A DNA stretch of 64,000 nucleotides from the NCBI RefSeq assembly GCF_018861735.1, contig NZ_JAHLEB010000008.1, forward strand, positions 1-64,000, given 5' to 3'. The DNA comes from Clostridium lacusfryxellense. Lineage in GTDB: Bacteria > Bacillota > Clostridia > Clostridiales > Clostridiaceae. Below, one piece after another: positions 1 to 7,807 of this stretch. The translations under genes and the position numbers were made by a program. The notes under the pieces are model-generated. The model worked only from the letters and a program-made list of their open reading frames with translations, was not told where the DNA came from and ran no database searches. Each line of letters begins with the position of its first letter. Position 1 is the stretch's first letter.

Positions 1-154
1 ATCCCCCCTGTAAGATAGTTACTACCATTTTACAGGAATTTAATGTTAGATGGTAAACTAATTCGATATCGAAATAGCTTCAAGTGGTACACTTATATAG
101 TATCATTCACAGCTACTTTTTAATTTTAATGACACTGCACTAAATAATACTTTT
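1..154. other. Non-coding 5' edge with a hairpin and a palindrome
   Basis: The window begins with a foldback at about 7-36: CCTGTAAGAT pairs with ATTTTACAGG around a 10-base loop, with one G-U pair. It may be the terminator of a gene outside the window. A 12-base palindrome, TTCGATATCGAA, lies at 62-73. The frame of the next gene stays open upstream to a stop at 98-100 but offers no ATG, GTG or TTG there. I see no gene in this stretch. Confidence 0.5.
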
Positions 155-892
155 ATGCCAGGTGCTAAACTATCAATGATAGTAATCTTACTAATTCTAA
201 TATCATTAATTTATATAATGATAAAACTCTCTAAATCAGATAGAAAACTTAATACAGAAAACACTTTAGGGACTAATTTAAGCTTTACGCTACTAAAAGA
301 CGAAATAATAGATTATATAAGTGAAAGAAAGTTAATTAAAGATGGAAAAGCTATTAAAAAAGTTAAACTTGGTTGGATTTATTCTCCTGATAAAATAGAG
401 GAATGGCTAGAGAACATGGAAATCAAGGGTTATAACCTTTATAGGATGAATGGATCAGGTAATACTTTTTACTTTAAGAAAGGTAATTCAAGAAACATAA
501 AATATTCTTTAGACTTTCAAGTTAAAGTAAATGAAAGCTATTTCGAAATTCATGAGTCTAACGATTGGAAAATGATATTTACATCTTCTTCAATTTTCAC
601 AAAACATACATTGTGGTGTAAAGAGTATACTTGGCAAAAACCAGCCTTATACTCAGATACTAACCATATAATTAAACATGCAAGAAATCACTGTATGTTT
701 TATTGCATTTTATTTACTCCCGTAACTATAATATATTTATCCCTAATAATTTTAAACCTAAAAATGTATTTAAAAGGTTTTACAGTAAACTGGCTATTAC
801 TTATAGTGTTTTCATTAGGAATAGTTGAATTTGGATATTTTATAGTAAAATCTCTAGGCTACTATATAAGGATTAAAAAGAAAATCAGTTAA
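155..892 (+). CDS. DUF2812-type membrane protein, possibly 5'-truncated
   Basis: This 245-residue protein carries a DUF2812-like region at about residues 70-150: a GW..PDKIEEWLENMEIKGYNL block, then a short beta-rich stretch ending in a W. The family's function is unknown to me. One membrane segment lies at about residues 6-25 and two more at about 180-235. DUF2812 proteins usually begin with the soluble domain, so the leading membrane segment is unusual. No ribosome binding site precedes the ATG, and the frame stays open about 50 bases upstream without a start codon. The 5' end may therefore be missing or poorly translated. A terminator hairpin follows at 926-958. Confidence 0.6.
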   Translation: MPGAKLSMIVILLILISLIYIMIKLSKSDRKLNTENTLGTNLSFTLLKDEIIDYISERKLIKDGKAIKKVKLGWIYSPDKIEEWLENMEIKGYNLYRMNGSGNTFYFKKGNSRNIKYSLDFQVKVNESYFEIHESNDWKMIFTSSSIFTKHTLWCKEYTWQKPALYSDTNHIIKHARNHCMFYCILFTPVTIIYLSLIILNLKMYLKGFTVNWLLLIVFSLGIVEFGYFIVKSLGYYIRIKKKIS

Positions 893-925
893 ATTATCTC
901 CTGAGGGTTTCAATATTAAATACTT

Positions 926-966
926 CAAAGTCTGTTAACCAAACGTTAACAGGCTTTGTGTTTTAT
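926..966 (+). terminator. Intrinsic terminator after the DUF2812-type gene
   Basis: CAAAGTCTGTTAAC (926-939) pairs with GTTAACAGGCTTTG (945-958) around a 5-base loop, with one G-U pair. The short T-rich stretch TGTTTTAT follows. Confidence 0.7.
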
Positions 967-1039
967 ACTGCTTAATTTTCAACAGTAATAATCTTTTCCT
1001 ATTTTTATAATTTCATATTTTTAGCTTTTCTAGATTTTG

Positions 1040-1090
1040 TTGACATTAAATGCTAAAACGCATATACTGAGTATATAGTATATATACACT
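1040..1090 (+). promoter_or_regulatory. Consensus promoter with overlapping GntR-type operator
   Basis: TTGACA (1040-1045) and TATACT (1063-1068) are separated by 17 bases, a near-perfect sigma-A promoter. Just downstream, 1070-1090 is an imperfect inverted repeat with half-sites AGTATATA and TATACACT. This resembles the AGTGTA/TACACT operators of YtrA-type regulators and lies over the expected transcription start. That suggests the adjacent GntR gene represses its own operon. Confidence 0.7.
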
Positions 1091-1109
1091 ATGTACAAAG
1101 GAGTTAACC

Positions 1110-1487
1110 ATGAATATTATAATATCTAATTCATCACAGGATCCAATTTATGAGCAAATAGTAACACAAATTAAAACCTCCATTATGAGAGAGGAGCTTT
1201 CAGCAGGAGATACCCTACCGTCTATAAGACTTTTAGCAAAAGAGCTTCAGATAAGTGTTATAACAACTAAAAGAGCTTATGAAGAACTTGAAAGAGAAGG
1301 TTTTATAGAAACAGTTCCTGGAAAAGGGTCCTATGTTTCTGGCCAAAACAAAGATTTAATTAGAGAAAAACGATTAGCAGCTATAGAAGAAAAACTAACT
1401 GAAGTAACCTCTGAGTGCAAACTGTTGAATTTAAGCTTAGGAGAATTACAAAATATGCTTACGTTATTATACAACGAAGAAAATTAA
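1110..1487 (+). CDS. GntR-family regulator, YtrA subfamily
   Basis: This short (125-residue) GntR protein has the N-terminal winged helix at residues 8-76 (P.Y.Q...QIK..I, LPS.R.LA..L.....T..RAY.ELE.EG). It is followed by only about 45 residues of helix, the hallmark of the YtrA subfamily, which lacks a large effector domain. AAAGGAG sits 6 bases before the ATG. It is first in an operon with an ABC ATPase (1558) and a permease (2418), the classic YtrA-ABC arrangement. It probably represses this operon, with de-repression under envelope or antibiotic stress; the inducer is inferred, not seen. Confidence 0.88.
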   Translation: MNIIISNSSQDPIYEQIVTQIKTSIMREELSAGDTLPSIRLLAKELQISVITTKRAYEELEREGFIETVPGKGSYVSGQNKDLIREKRLAAIEEKLTEVTSECKLLNLSLGELQNMLTLLYNEEN

Positions 1488-1557
1488 CATCACTAAGTAA
1501 AACTAGTTAATAATCTATGATTATTATATTTTATGAACTATTCAAGGAGGCAAAAAT

Positions 1558-2418
1558 ATGGATAATATTTTAGAAATAAAAAATTTAACAAAGTCGTATA
1601 AGGATTTCACTTTAGATAATCTAAGTTTTAATGTTCCAAGAGGTTCTGTAATGGGATTTATAGGTCCGAATGGTTCAGGAAAGAGTACTACTATAAAACT
1701 TATAATGAATCTTATTAAGAAAAACAGTGGGGAAATAAATGTTTTTGGACTAGACCATTTAAAACACAATAAAGAAATTAAACAGAAAATAGGTTTTGTT
1801 TATGACGAAAATTATTTCTATGAGGAATTGAATATTATAGAGATGAAAAATATCATTAAACCTTTTTACACTGCCTGGAATGACACCTTCTTTGAAAAAT
1901 ATATAAAAGAATTTGAACTTCCTAAAAAAAATAAAATCAAAAACTTATCAAAAGGAATGAAAATGAAACTTTCTCTAGCGCTTGCCCTTTCTCATAATGC
2001 AGAGCTAATTATTATGGATGAACCTACCTCAGGACTCGACCCCGTCTTTCGCAGTGAGCTACTAGATATTTTGTACAGTATAATTCAAGATGAAAATGTA
2101 AGTATATTCTTTTCAACTCACGTAACTACAGATCTTGAAAAAATAGCAGATTATATTACATTTATAAATAAAGGTAAATTAGTTTTCTCGCAAACTAAAG
2201 ATGAAATTGTAGAGAATTATGGAATAGTTAAAGGAAGTAAAGACCTTTTAGACAATGACATAAGAGGCGAATTTGTAAGTATAAAAGAAACTGATTTTGG
2301 ATTTGAGGCTCTTACTAAAAATATTACTCGTGCAAGGCAAATATTTAAAGGTAAAGGTGTTATTGAAAAAGCTTCTCTTGAAGATATTATGGTGTATACA
2401 GTTAGGGGGAATATTTAA
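1558..2418 (+). CDS. ABC-2 type transporter ATP-binding protein
   Basis: This 286-residue ATPase has Walker A GPNGSGKST at about residue 38, signature LSKGMKMKLS at about 136 and Walker B LIIMDEPTSGLD at about 155. The H-loop is in FFSTHV. The roughly 70-residue C-terminal extension is typical of ABC-2 exporter ATPases paired with YtrA regulators. It has a GGAGG ribosome binding site. Its stop TAA shares one base with the ATG of the permease gene, so translation is probably coupled. It should energise export by the 2418 permease; the substrate is unknown. Confidence 0.88.
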   Translation: MDNILEIKNLTKSYKDFTLDNLSFNVPRGSVMGFIGPNGSGKSTTIKLIMNLIKKNSGEINVFGLDHLKHNKEIKQKIGFVYDENYFYEELNIIEMKNIIKPFYTAWNDTFFEKYIKEFELPKKNKIKNLSKGMKMKLSLALALSHNAELIIMDEPTSGLDPVFRSELLDILYSIIQDENVSIFFSTHVTTDLEKIADYITFINKGKLVFSQTKDEIVENYGIVKGSKDLLDNDIRGEFVSIKETDFGFEALTKNITRARQIFKGKGVIEKASLEDIMVYTVRGNI

Positions 2419-3086
2419 TGATGAATTTAATAATAAAGGATATTCTTATTCAGAAAAAGATGTTGGTATATTCTCTTCTTTACACTATTTTTGCGGCACT
2501 CACTTTATCTTCCATGGGCCCGAGTGGACTTGCTTTATATGTACTATCGCCAACGGTAACTACCTATCTATTCATAACTACTGCTGTAACTTATGATGAT
2601 AAAAACAAAAGTCAAATTGTATTAATTAGTTTACCGATTAAAAGAGATGATATTGTTTTTTCAAAATATATATCAACATTTGTATTTGGAGCTTTTGGCA
2701 TTATCTATTCTATATTAATTGGGTTTATAGGCAAGATTATTGGACTACCAATGTTTACTAGATCAATTTCATTATTGGATATTGTTTTAGTTCTATCGTT
2801 TATATGTATATTTAGTTCTATATTTTTTCCTGTGTATTTTAAATTTGGCGATGCTAAAATGAAGATATTTACTTTTATAATCTTTATGGCAATTTTTTTT
2901 GTACCATCTTTAGCTTTTGACTACATTACTTCTAATCCGGATAATATTTTAGTTCATAAACTTAATTATTTTATTAATAACACTTCTAGTCTAACACAAA
3001 ATTCTTTAGCTTTAATGGTAGGTTTAATTTTTCTTTTAATTTCTCTAATGATTTCAATCCGTATTTATAATAATAAGGAGTTTTAA
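2418..3086 (+). CDS. ABC-2 type transporter permease
   Basis: This 222-residue protein is mostly hydrophobic, with about six membrane segments and the layout of ABC-2 family permeases. A soluble loop after the second segment carries DDKNKSQIVLISLPIKRDDIVFSKYIS, a motif typical of this group. It overlaps the ATPase stop codon by one base and completes the exporter. Alternative start ATG at 2421 is equally possible. Confidence 0.82.
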   Translation: MMNLIIKDILIQKKMLVYSLLYTIFAALTLSSMGPSGLALYVLSPTVTTYLFITTAVTYDDKNKSQIVLISLPIKRDDIVFSKYISTFVFGAFGIIYSILIGFIGKIIGLPMFTRSISLLDIVLVLSFICIFSSIFFPVYFKFGDAKMKIFTFIIFMAIFFVPSLAFDYITSNPDNILVHKLNYFINNTSSLTQNSLALMVGLIFLLISLMISIRIYNNKEF

Positions 3087-3136
3087 ACTCTTGTAATTCA
3101 ACACTATAAAAAATAATAAAGATGGAGGTATTCCAA

Positions 3137-3340
3137 ATGAAAAAAAATAAGTTTTTAAACAGGTTATCTAGCAATTTTCATACCTACAAAGTTAGTTACA
3201 CCATGGTTCTGCTTGTTTTATCAGCTGAACTTGGTATCGTAGGAAATAAATTTGGTACATTATATTTAATTCTGTCGTTTTTACCTATTCTTGTATGGGG
3301 TCTTCTTCTTAGTAATGATAGGAATAATACTGATTTATAA
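3137..3340 (+). CDS. Small membrane protein, last gene of the YtrA-type operon
   Basis: This 67-residue protein has a basic N terminus (MKKNKFLNRL) and two hydrophobic segments, at about residues 22-38 and 42-58. I chose the ATG at 3137 over an in-frame ATG at 3122 because GGAGG (3124-3128) is 8 bases before 3137 and overlaps the other start. It lies 50 bases after the permease on the same strand. No family recognised; it could be an accessory subunit of the transporter. Confidence 0.6.
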   Translation: MKKNKFLNRLSSNFHTYKVSYTMVLLVLSAELGIVGNKFGTLYLILSFLPILVWGLLLSNDRNNTDL

Positions 3341-3491
3341 CTAAAGTAGAAATTAAATTTTCTCTGCGCCTTAAATTTAATTAACATTAACTAATACTTA
3401 ACTCCTAAAATTACCGATTTCAAACCATTATTAGCCTCTTAGTTAAACTTTATTCATATTTTTATTAAATTTAATAAAATTCTAATTAATT

Positions 3492-3529
3492 TTACCAAAT
3501 ATAATTTATTTTTAAAAGGTATTTGGTAA
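3492..3529 (+). promoter_or_regulatory. Perfect 10-bp inverted repeat upstream of the Rep-like gene
   Basis: TTACCAAATA (3492-3501) and TATTTGGTAA (3520-3529) form a perfect inverted repeat with an 18-base AT-rich spacer, ending 43 bases before the next ATG. It could be a two-site operator for a dimeric repressor, perhaps the HTH protein encoded next. A transcribed hairpin is an alternative. Confidence 0.5.
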
Positions 3530-3572
3530 TATATGGAGAATACTATCTATATATAATTAGGAGGCGCATACA

Positions 3573-4088
3573 ATGATTTATGATGCATTTAAAATTGCTA
3601 AACAATTAAACGTAAGTAAAGTAACAGCTTATGCTAAAATGAAATTACCTGAAATAAAACCTTTTTTAATATTCCATAATGGTAAAACCTGTGTAGATGA
3701 TAAAGGTCTCGAAGCAATTAAACAAAGTCTAAAATATAATCAAAATTCTGAAGCCCAGGCAGAAGTTGCAGCAACTTCAGTTACACTATTAAAAGAAGAT
3801 ATGATTGAAATCCTTAAAAATAATATAGATTTTATTAAGGAACAATTGAATGTAAAAGATGGACAAATATATAATATTAATAAATTATTAGAAAATACAC
3901 AAGTCCTATTTAAACAGGAACAAGAGAAAAATAAAATTGTGTTATCATTACCCGAAACCATTAAAGAGCACGATATTCAATTGGTTAATACTCTAAATGA
4001 ATCTCTTGAAAGACAAAGAGCTATAACCGCTGCTGTGGAAGATTCACGTAGAAAAAGAGGAATTTTCCAAAAGTTATTTGATAGATAA
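3573..4088 (+). CDS. Plasmid-replication-associated-like HTH/coiled-coil protein
   Basis: This 171-residue protein begins with a short MerR/helix-turn-helix-like region (KIAKQLNVSKVTAYAKMK, residues 7-24). A long, charged, coiled-coil-rich middle follows (about 75-130), then a basic tail (SRRKRGIFQKLFDR). This architecture matches the DUF536/DUF3967 proteins that accompany plasmid replication genes in Firmicutes, which also occur on chromosomes. AGGAGG lies 7 bases upstream. No replication protein, integrase or partition gene is adjacent, so it is either a domesticated copy or a stand-alone DNA-binding protein. Confidence 0.6.
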   Translation: MIYDAFKIAKQLNVSKVTAYAKMKLPEIKPFLIFHNGKTCVDDKGLEAIKQSLKYNQNSEAQAEVAATSVTLLKEDMIEILKNNIDFIKEQLNVKDGQIYNINKLLENTQVLFKQEQEKNKIVLSLPETIKEHDIQLVNTLNESLERQRAITAAVEDSRRKRGIFQKLFDR

Positions 4089-4093
4089 AAAGA

Positions 4094-4279
4094 AAAAAAG
4101 TATATATTACTATTAATGCAGTCGCTTCGCTAAGAACTACTAATTTTTTTTAATTTAATCTGCTAAAAACATAAACTCGCTATCGCTCAAACATATGTTT
4201 TCCTTACGCATCTTAATTAAAATAAAATAAGAAGTTCTAAAGCTCGCTTCAATGCATTATACGTAATATATACTTTTTT
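4094..4279. repeat. 186-bp imperfect foldback element (MITE-like)
   Basis: The outer arms AAAAAAGTATATATTAC (4094-4110) and GTAATATATACTTTTTT (4263-4279) are perfect 17-bp inverted repeats. Inside them the two halves stay complementary with gaps: left AATGCAGTCGCTTCGCTAAG against right, and TTTAATTTAATCTGC against GCATCTTAATTAAAA. The centre holds another small hairpin, AAAACATA with TATGTTTT. The whole fills the space between two convergent genes. It codes for nothing and resembles a miniature inverted-repeat or large extragenic palindromic element. Confidence 0.65.
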
Positions 4280-4286
4280 AGCGCAT

Positions 4287-4331
4287 AAAAACAGGCCTAT
4301 ACTCTAATCTTCAAAGTATAAGACCTGTTTT
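4287..4331 (-). terminator. Terminator of the PTS/polyol operon
   Basis: AAAACAGG..TATACT (from 4287) pairs with AGTATA..CCTGTTTT (to 4331) around a short loop. The hairpin lies 14 bases beyond the stop of the HAD gene on the minus strand. An A-run on the plus strand gives the minus-strand transcript its U-tract. Confidence 0.75.
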
Positions 4332-4344
4332 ATAATTAATCTTA

Positions 4345-5172
4345 TTATTTATATATTTCCTCTAATACGTCTTTCACTCCGCCTAATGAATTAAAAATAA
4401 GAGTAGGTTGTATTTCAGAATCAACTAAATCCTCCATTTTTGCTTCACCTGATAAAACAAGGATACTCACAGAATCGTTACCATTACTAATAGCTATATC
4501 TGTATAAAGTCTGTCTCCTACAAAAGCAATTTCTTCCTCTTTAAATCCAGTATTTTCGATTACATATTTTAATGTATGATGTGAGGGTTTACCAAAGTAT
4601 TCTGGAACCACTCCAGTAGATGCTGTGATCATAGAACATATTGATCCGCAATCTGGAATGAATCCATCTTCAGTTGGACAATTAAAGTCAGGATTTACAC
4701 CTAGGAATGTTGCTCCATTTCTTATATATTCACAAGCTTTAGAAACATTTTCATATACAAGAGATGTATCAAAACCAACCACAACAACATCAGCGTCCTC
4801 GGTAACAACATTAATATTTGCAGCCCTAAAATCAGCTTTTAAATACTCAGTTCCTAAAACAAATACTTTTTTATTTGGCATATTTTCTTTTAGATAATTA
4901 ATAATTACAAAATTAGAAATAAGCATTTTATCATCACTTAAGTTATATCCCATTTTTTTAATTCTATTTATATAAACTTCTGCATTTTTAGATGAGTTAT
5001 TTGTGAAGAATTTAAATGCTATATTGTTTTTTTCTAGCTCTTCTAAAAATTTAATAGAACCATCTAATATTTTATCACCTAAATAAACAGTTCCATCAAG
5101 ATCAAGAATAAAGCATTTTACTCCTTTTAAAATATCTATTGAAGTCTCTTTTGTATCAATTGTTCTACCCAT
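4345..5172 (-). CDS. HAD-IIA phosphatase, NagD/AraL-like
   Basis: This 275-residue protein has HAD motif I DLDGTVYLGD near residue 23, motif II FFTNNS, and motif III/IV in GKPSHHTL and FVGDRLYTDIAISNG. The C2-type cap between motifs II and III marks subclass IIA, which holds NagD, AraL and phosphoglycolate/4-nitrophenyl phosphatases. It probably removes phosphate from a small sugar or polyol phosphate. It is the last gene of the PTS operon, 46 bases after the glycerol-1-phosphate dehydrogenase-like gene. The araL-araM pair of the Bacillus subtilis arabinose operon also combines these two families. It has an AAAGGAG ribosome binding site. Confidence 0.85.
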   Translation of the reverse strand: MGRTIDTKETSIDILKGVKCFILDLDGTVYLGDKILDGSIKFLEELEKNNIAFKFFTNNSSKNAEVYINRIKKMGYNLSDDKMLISNFVIINYLKENMPNKKVFVLGTEYLKADFRAANINVVTEDADVVVVGFDTSLVYENVSKACEYIRNGATFLGVNPDFNCPTEDGFIPDCGSICSMITASTGVVPEYFGKPSHHTLKYVIENTGFKEEEIAFVGDRLYTDIAISNGNDSVSILVLSGEAKMEDLVDSEIQPTLIFNSLGGVKDVLEEIYK

Positions 5173-5218
5173 ACCTATAACATCTCCTTTTATACATAGT
5201 TTTAGAGTAGCCTCTAAT

Positions 5219-6577
5219 TTATTTATAATAAATATTTGTTATATAATCAGCGGCCGCGTCAAGCATTCCTATATCTTCAAGAAGTTGCATAATACCATAT
5301 CTATTACGCATATCCTTTGCAGCAATAAAACTTTTTCTAAAGAGTTCTTTACTTAGTCCTACCTCACTCGGATTCCAAACTGCACCTGCTTTTTTCAATG
5401 TCTTAATTATTTCCTCAGGCTCTGGAACATTAACATCACAAACTTTTTTTATAGCGTCCCAGTTTGACACTATTTTATTCATACTTACTTTTCTTTCTGC
5501 TTCATTAAAATTAATAGCATCTTGCTTAAATTCAATAATATTTTTTGCACTTACAGTAAATACATCTGTTATATTTTGTATCCATTTATTTTTATCAAGA
5601 TGCACGTAATCGCCTTTTTTAAGTATTTCGTTAATATCTAAATCTTTAGCATATTTAAATGCATAAGCTACAACTCCTACACCTACACCTACTGTATTAC
5701 CATGGAGCCATTCTCCATTCTCACCACTGTTCAAAGCCATCATTTCATAACAATGGGATATATAGTGCTCTCCGCCAGATGCAGGTCTTGAAGCTCCAAC
5801 CATTCCAATTGCGACTCCAGATAAAATTAGTGCATCAGTTATGTTTTCTACTGTTTTAGGATCTCTACTTGTTACCCCAGCTGCAGCTTCCTCACATTTC
5901 TTAAGTGATGTAAGAACTAATTTCTCAACTTCAGCACAAAAATATTCTCCATTTAAAATTTTTGCAATATGCCAATCTGCAAGGGCCGTATATTTACCTA
6001 GAATATCTCCAAGACCCGCTTGAATCATTAGCATAGGTGCATCCTTCATAATATCACTGTCGCAAATAATTGCTAGTGGATATACTCCATCATAAGTAAC
6101 TTTAACACTATCGCGAATTAGTGGAGAAACTACTGATGCATAACCATCCATTGAAGGAGCTGTTCCCACAATAACATAAGGAATATGTAGCTTACAGCTC
6201 ATAAACCTTGAAATATCATTAATTGTACCTGATCCTACTGCAATTATAAGTGATGTATCGCCAGGTATTTCAAGTAATAATTTCCCAAGAGCAAGTTCAT
6301 TAGGATGTAAATGTTCCTCATTAAATACATACTTACTAACATTAAATTTATCTTTTAATAACTCTTCAACTTGTTTTCCCGCTACCTTGTAGGTATGTGT
6401 GTCTTCAATAATAAATACTTTTTTGCCTTCATAACTCTTAATTACTGTTGATAGTTCAACTATAACACCTTGTCCAACTTTTATAGTTTCTATTCCTACA
6501 CTATGATTCTTACCACATGTACACATGTAATCAAGACCAGTCATTTCTTCCGCACTTAGGGTTGATAAATCTTTCAT
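5219..6577 (-). CDS. Glycerol-1-phosphate dehydrogenase-like protein (AraM/EgsA family)
   Basis: This 452-residue protein belongs to the iron-containing alcohol dehydrogenase superfamily, AraM/EgsA branch. The nucleotide-binding stretch AVGSGTINDISRFMS lies near residue 115, followed by APSMDGYAS. Likely metal ligands are D in GLGDILGKYTA and H in SGGEHYISH and WLHGNTVG. Family members interconvert dihydroxyacetone phosphate and sn-glycerol-1-phosphate with NAD(P)H. The N terminus is extended by about 50 residues with CTCGKNH, somewhat longer than EgsA. The neighbouring PTS genes suggest that here it oxidises an imported polyol phosphate; that substrate is inferred. Confidence 0.85.
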   Translation of the reverse strand: MKDLSTLSAEEMTGLDYMCTCGKNHSVGIETIKVGQGVIVELSTVIKSYEGKKVFIIEDTHTYKVAGKQVEELLKDKFNVSKYVFNEEHLHPNELALGKLLLEIPGDTSLIIAVGSGTINDISRFMSCKLHIPYVIVGTAPSMDGYASVVSPLIRDSVKVTYDGVYPLAIICDSDIMKDAPMLMIQAGLGDILGKYTALADWHIAKILNGEYFCAEVEKLVLTSLKKCEEAAAGVTSRDPKTVENITDALILSGVAIGMVGASRPASGGEHYISHCYEMMALNSGENGEWLHGNTVGVGVGVVAYAFKYAKDLDINEILKKGDYVHLDKNKWIQNITDVFTVSAKNIIEFKQDAINFNEAERKVSMNKIVSNWDAIKKVCDVNVPEPEEIIKTLKKAGAVWNPSEVGLSKELFRKSFIAAKDMRNRYGIMQLLEDIGMLDAAADYITNIYYK

Positions 6578-6629
6578 AAGCTCATCCTCCTTGGATTACA
6601 TTTATTATATACCGCCATTACCTAACTTT

Positions 6630-7679
6630 TTATATTATTGTTTCTGTTTCGAAAGCCTTCCAAGGAATATCAACAGCAGCAGCCCCGCCATTAATAATAT
6701 TATCAACATGCATTAATAGTGGGAAATCGCTAAGTTTTACAATTCCTCTTTTTGCAAGGGCACGCACGCCACGTGCTGTACGAGTAGCGATAACTATTGA
6801 TTCTAGCGTTACTCCTTCTAATTTTTTGATAGATTCTTCGATTGAAAGCCCTTGTCCAAGTAGAGTTCCGACTTTACGTGTACGTCCACCAAATACAGTT
6901 ACATAAAGATCACCAGCAGATAATATAATATTTTCTTCTCCACCACCAACTATTTCAAGTAGATGTTTCATTTCCTTTACGCTTTGTCCAAACAGTCCAG
7001 CCTGAGAATTATAATGTTCATGCCCTGATCCATCGGCTCCAATAGCAAGGCCTATAGCTAATGATACGCCTAGTGCATATCCGTTTTTAAGTGCTACTGC
7101 ACACTCAACGCCTACAACATCTGTAGATAAACTGATATGATAGTAAGGAGCTTCGAATAAACTCTTAAGCATTCTAAGGGTTTCTATGTTATCTCCACAA
7201 AAGGATACAACAGAATTATCTTTGTCAGCAAGTTCATAACTAGTGCATGGACCGCCTATAGCATTAATGGATAGTTTTTTATTTGAAACAAGTTTGCTTT
7301 GAAAGTATTGTGGATAAGTAATCATAGTACCGTCTTCTAAATCAATCATTCCTTTTGTTATTGAAAGAAGAGGAACATTTTCAGGTATGATATGCAATAT
7401 GTTTTCTGCAAACCAGTCAACACCAAAACTACTTACTCCACAAATAACAACATCAGCACCATCTAATGCTTTATCTACATCCTCTATTTGAAAGTACTCA
7501 ATACCTGTTTTAGGTAATTGACGTTTTAATAAAGTATGAAAACCTGTAGATTTTGCTGTTTCAACGACTTCTCTATCAAGTGGAGTACCAACTACCCTTA
7601 CCTTGTTACCATTTTCAGTTGCAGGAAATGATAAGGCACATGCCATCTGTCCAGCTCCAATAATTGTTATAATTTTCAT
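6630..7679 (-). CDS. GpsA-like glycerol-3-phosphate dehydrogenase family protein
   Basis: This 349-residue protein has an N-terminal Rossmann motif (IIGAGQMACALSFPATENG) and the GpsA-type C-terminal domain. The conserved lysine region ALKNGYALGVSLAIGLAIG and the later EIVGGGEENIILSAGDLYVTVFGGRTRKVG are recognisable. Differences from housekeeping GpsA, such as GQM in place of GSWG and SGHEHYNSQAGL in place of the usual N..AAL..R block, suggest a changed substrate. It lies between the PTS IIC gene and the AraM-like gene, so it probably acts on the same imported compound or its product. Confidence 0.75.
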   Translation of the reverse strand: MKIITIIGAGQMACALSFPATENGNKVRVVGTPLDREVVETAKSTGFHTLLKRQLPKTGIEYFQIEDVDKALDGADVVICGVSSFGVDWFAENILHIIPENVPLLSITKGMIDLEDGTMITYPQYFQSKLVSNKKLSINAIGGPCTSYELADKDNSVVSFCGDNIETLRMLKSLFEAPYYHISLSTDVVGVECAVALKNGYALGVSLAIGLAIGADGSGHEHYNSQAGLFGQSVKEMKHLLEIVGGGEENIILSAGDLYVTVFGGRTRKVGTLLGQGLSIEESIKKLEGVTLESIVIATRTARGVRALAKRGIVKLSDFPLLMHVDNIINGGAAAVDIPWKAFETETII

Positions 7680-7762
7680 AATATAGCCTCCTATTAAAAT
7701 TATTAATAAAATTAATTATAAACCTAAATGTTTCCTTAAATATGAATTTATTTATAAATGAT

Positions 7763-7786
7763 AAAGAGTGCCGGTTAGCACTCTTT
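7763..7786 (-). other. Intercistronic hairpin in the PTS operon
   Basis: AAAGAGTGC (7763-7771) pairs perfectly with GCACTCTTT (7778-7786) in the 128-base gap between the IIC gene and the GpsA-like gene. Only a weak T-rich stretch follows on the minus strand. It may be a partial terminator or an RNA-stabilising structure that sets transporter and enzyme levels apart. Confidence 0.55.
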
Positions 7787-7807
7787 AAGTTTTCATATAT
7801 TACCTAA

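Noticed and set aside
1-154. Left edge considered as the end of an insertion sequence
   Set aside because: There is a hairpin and a palindrome but no transposase, no matching inverted end and no target duplication in view.
3573-4279. Rep-like protein plus foldback element considered as an integrated plasmid or prophage
   Set aside because: No replication, partition, integrase or phage structural gene lies nearby.
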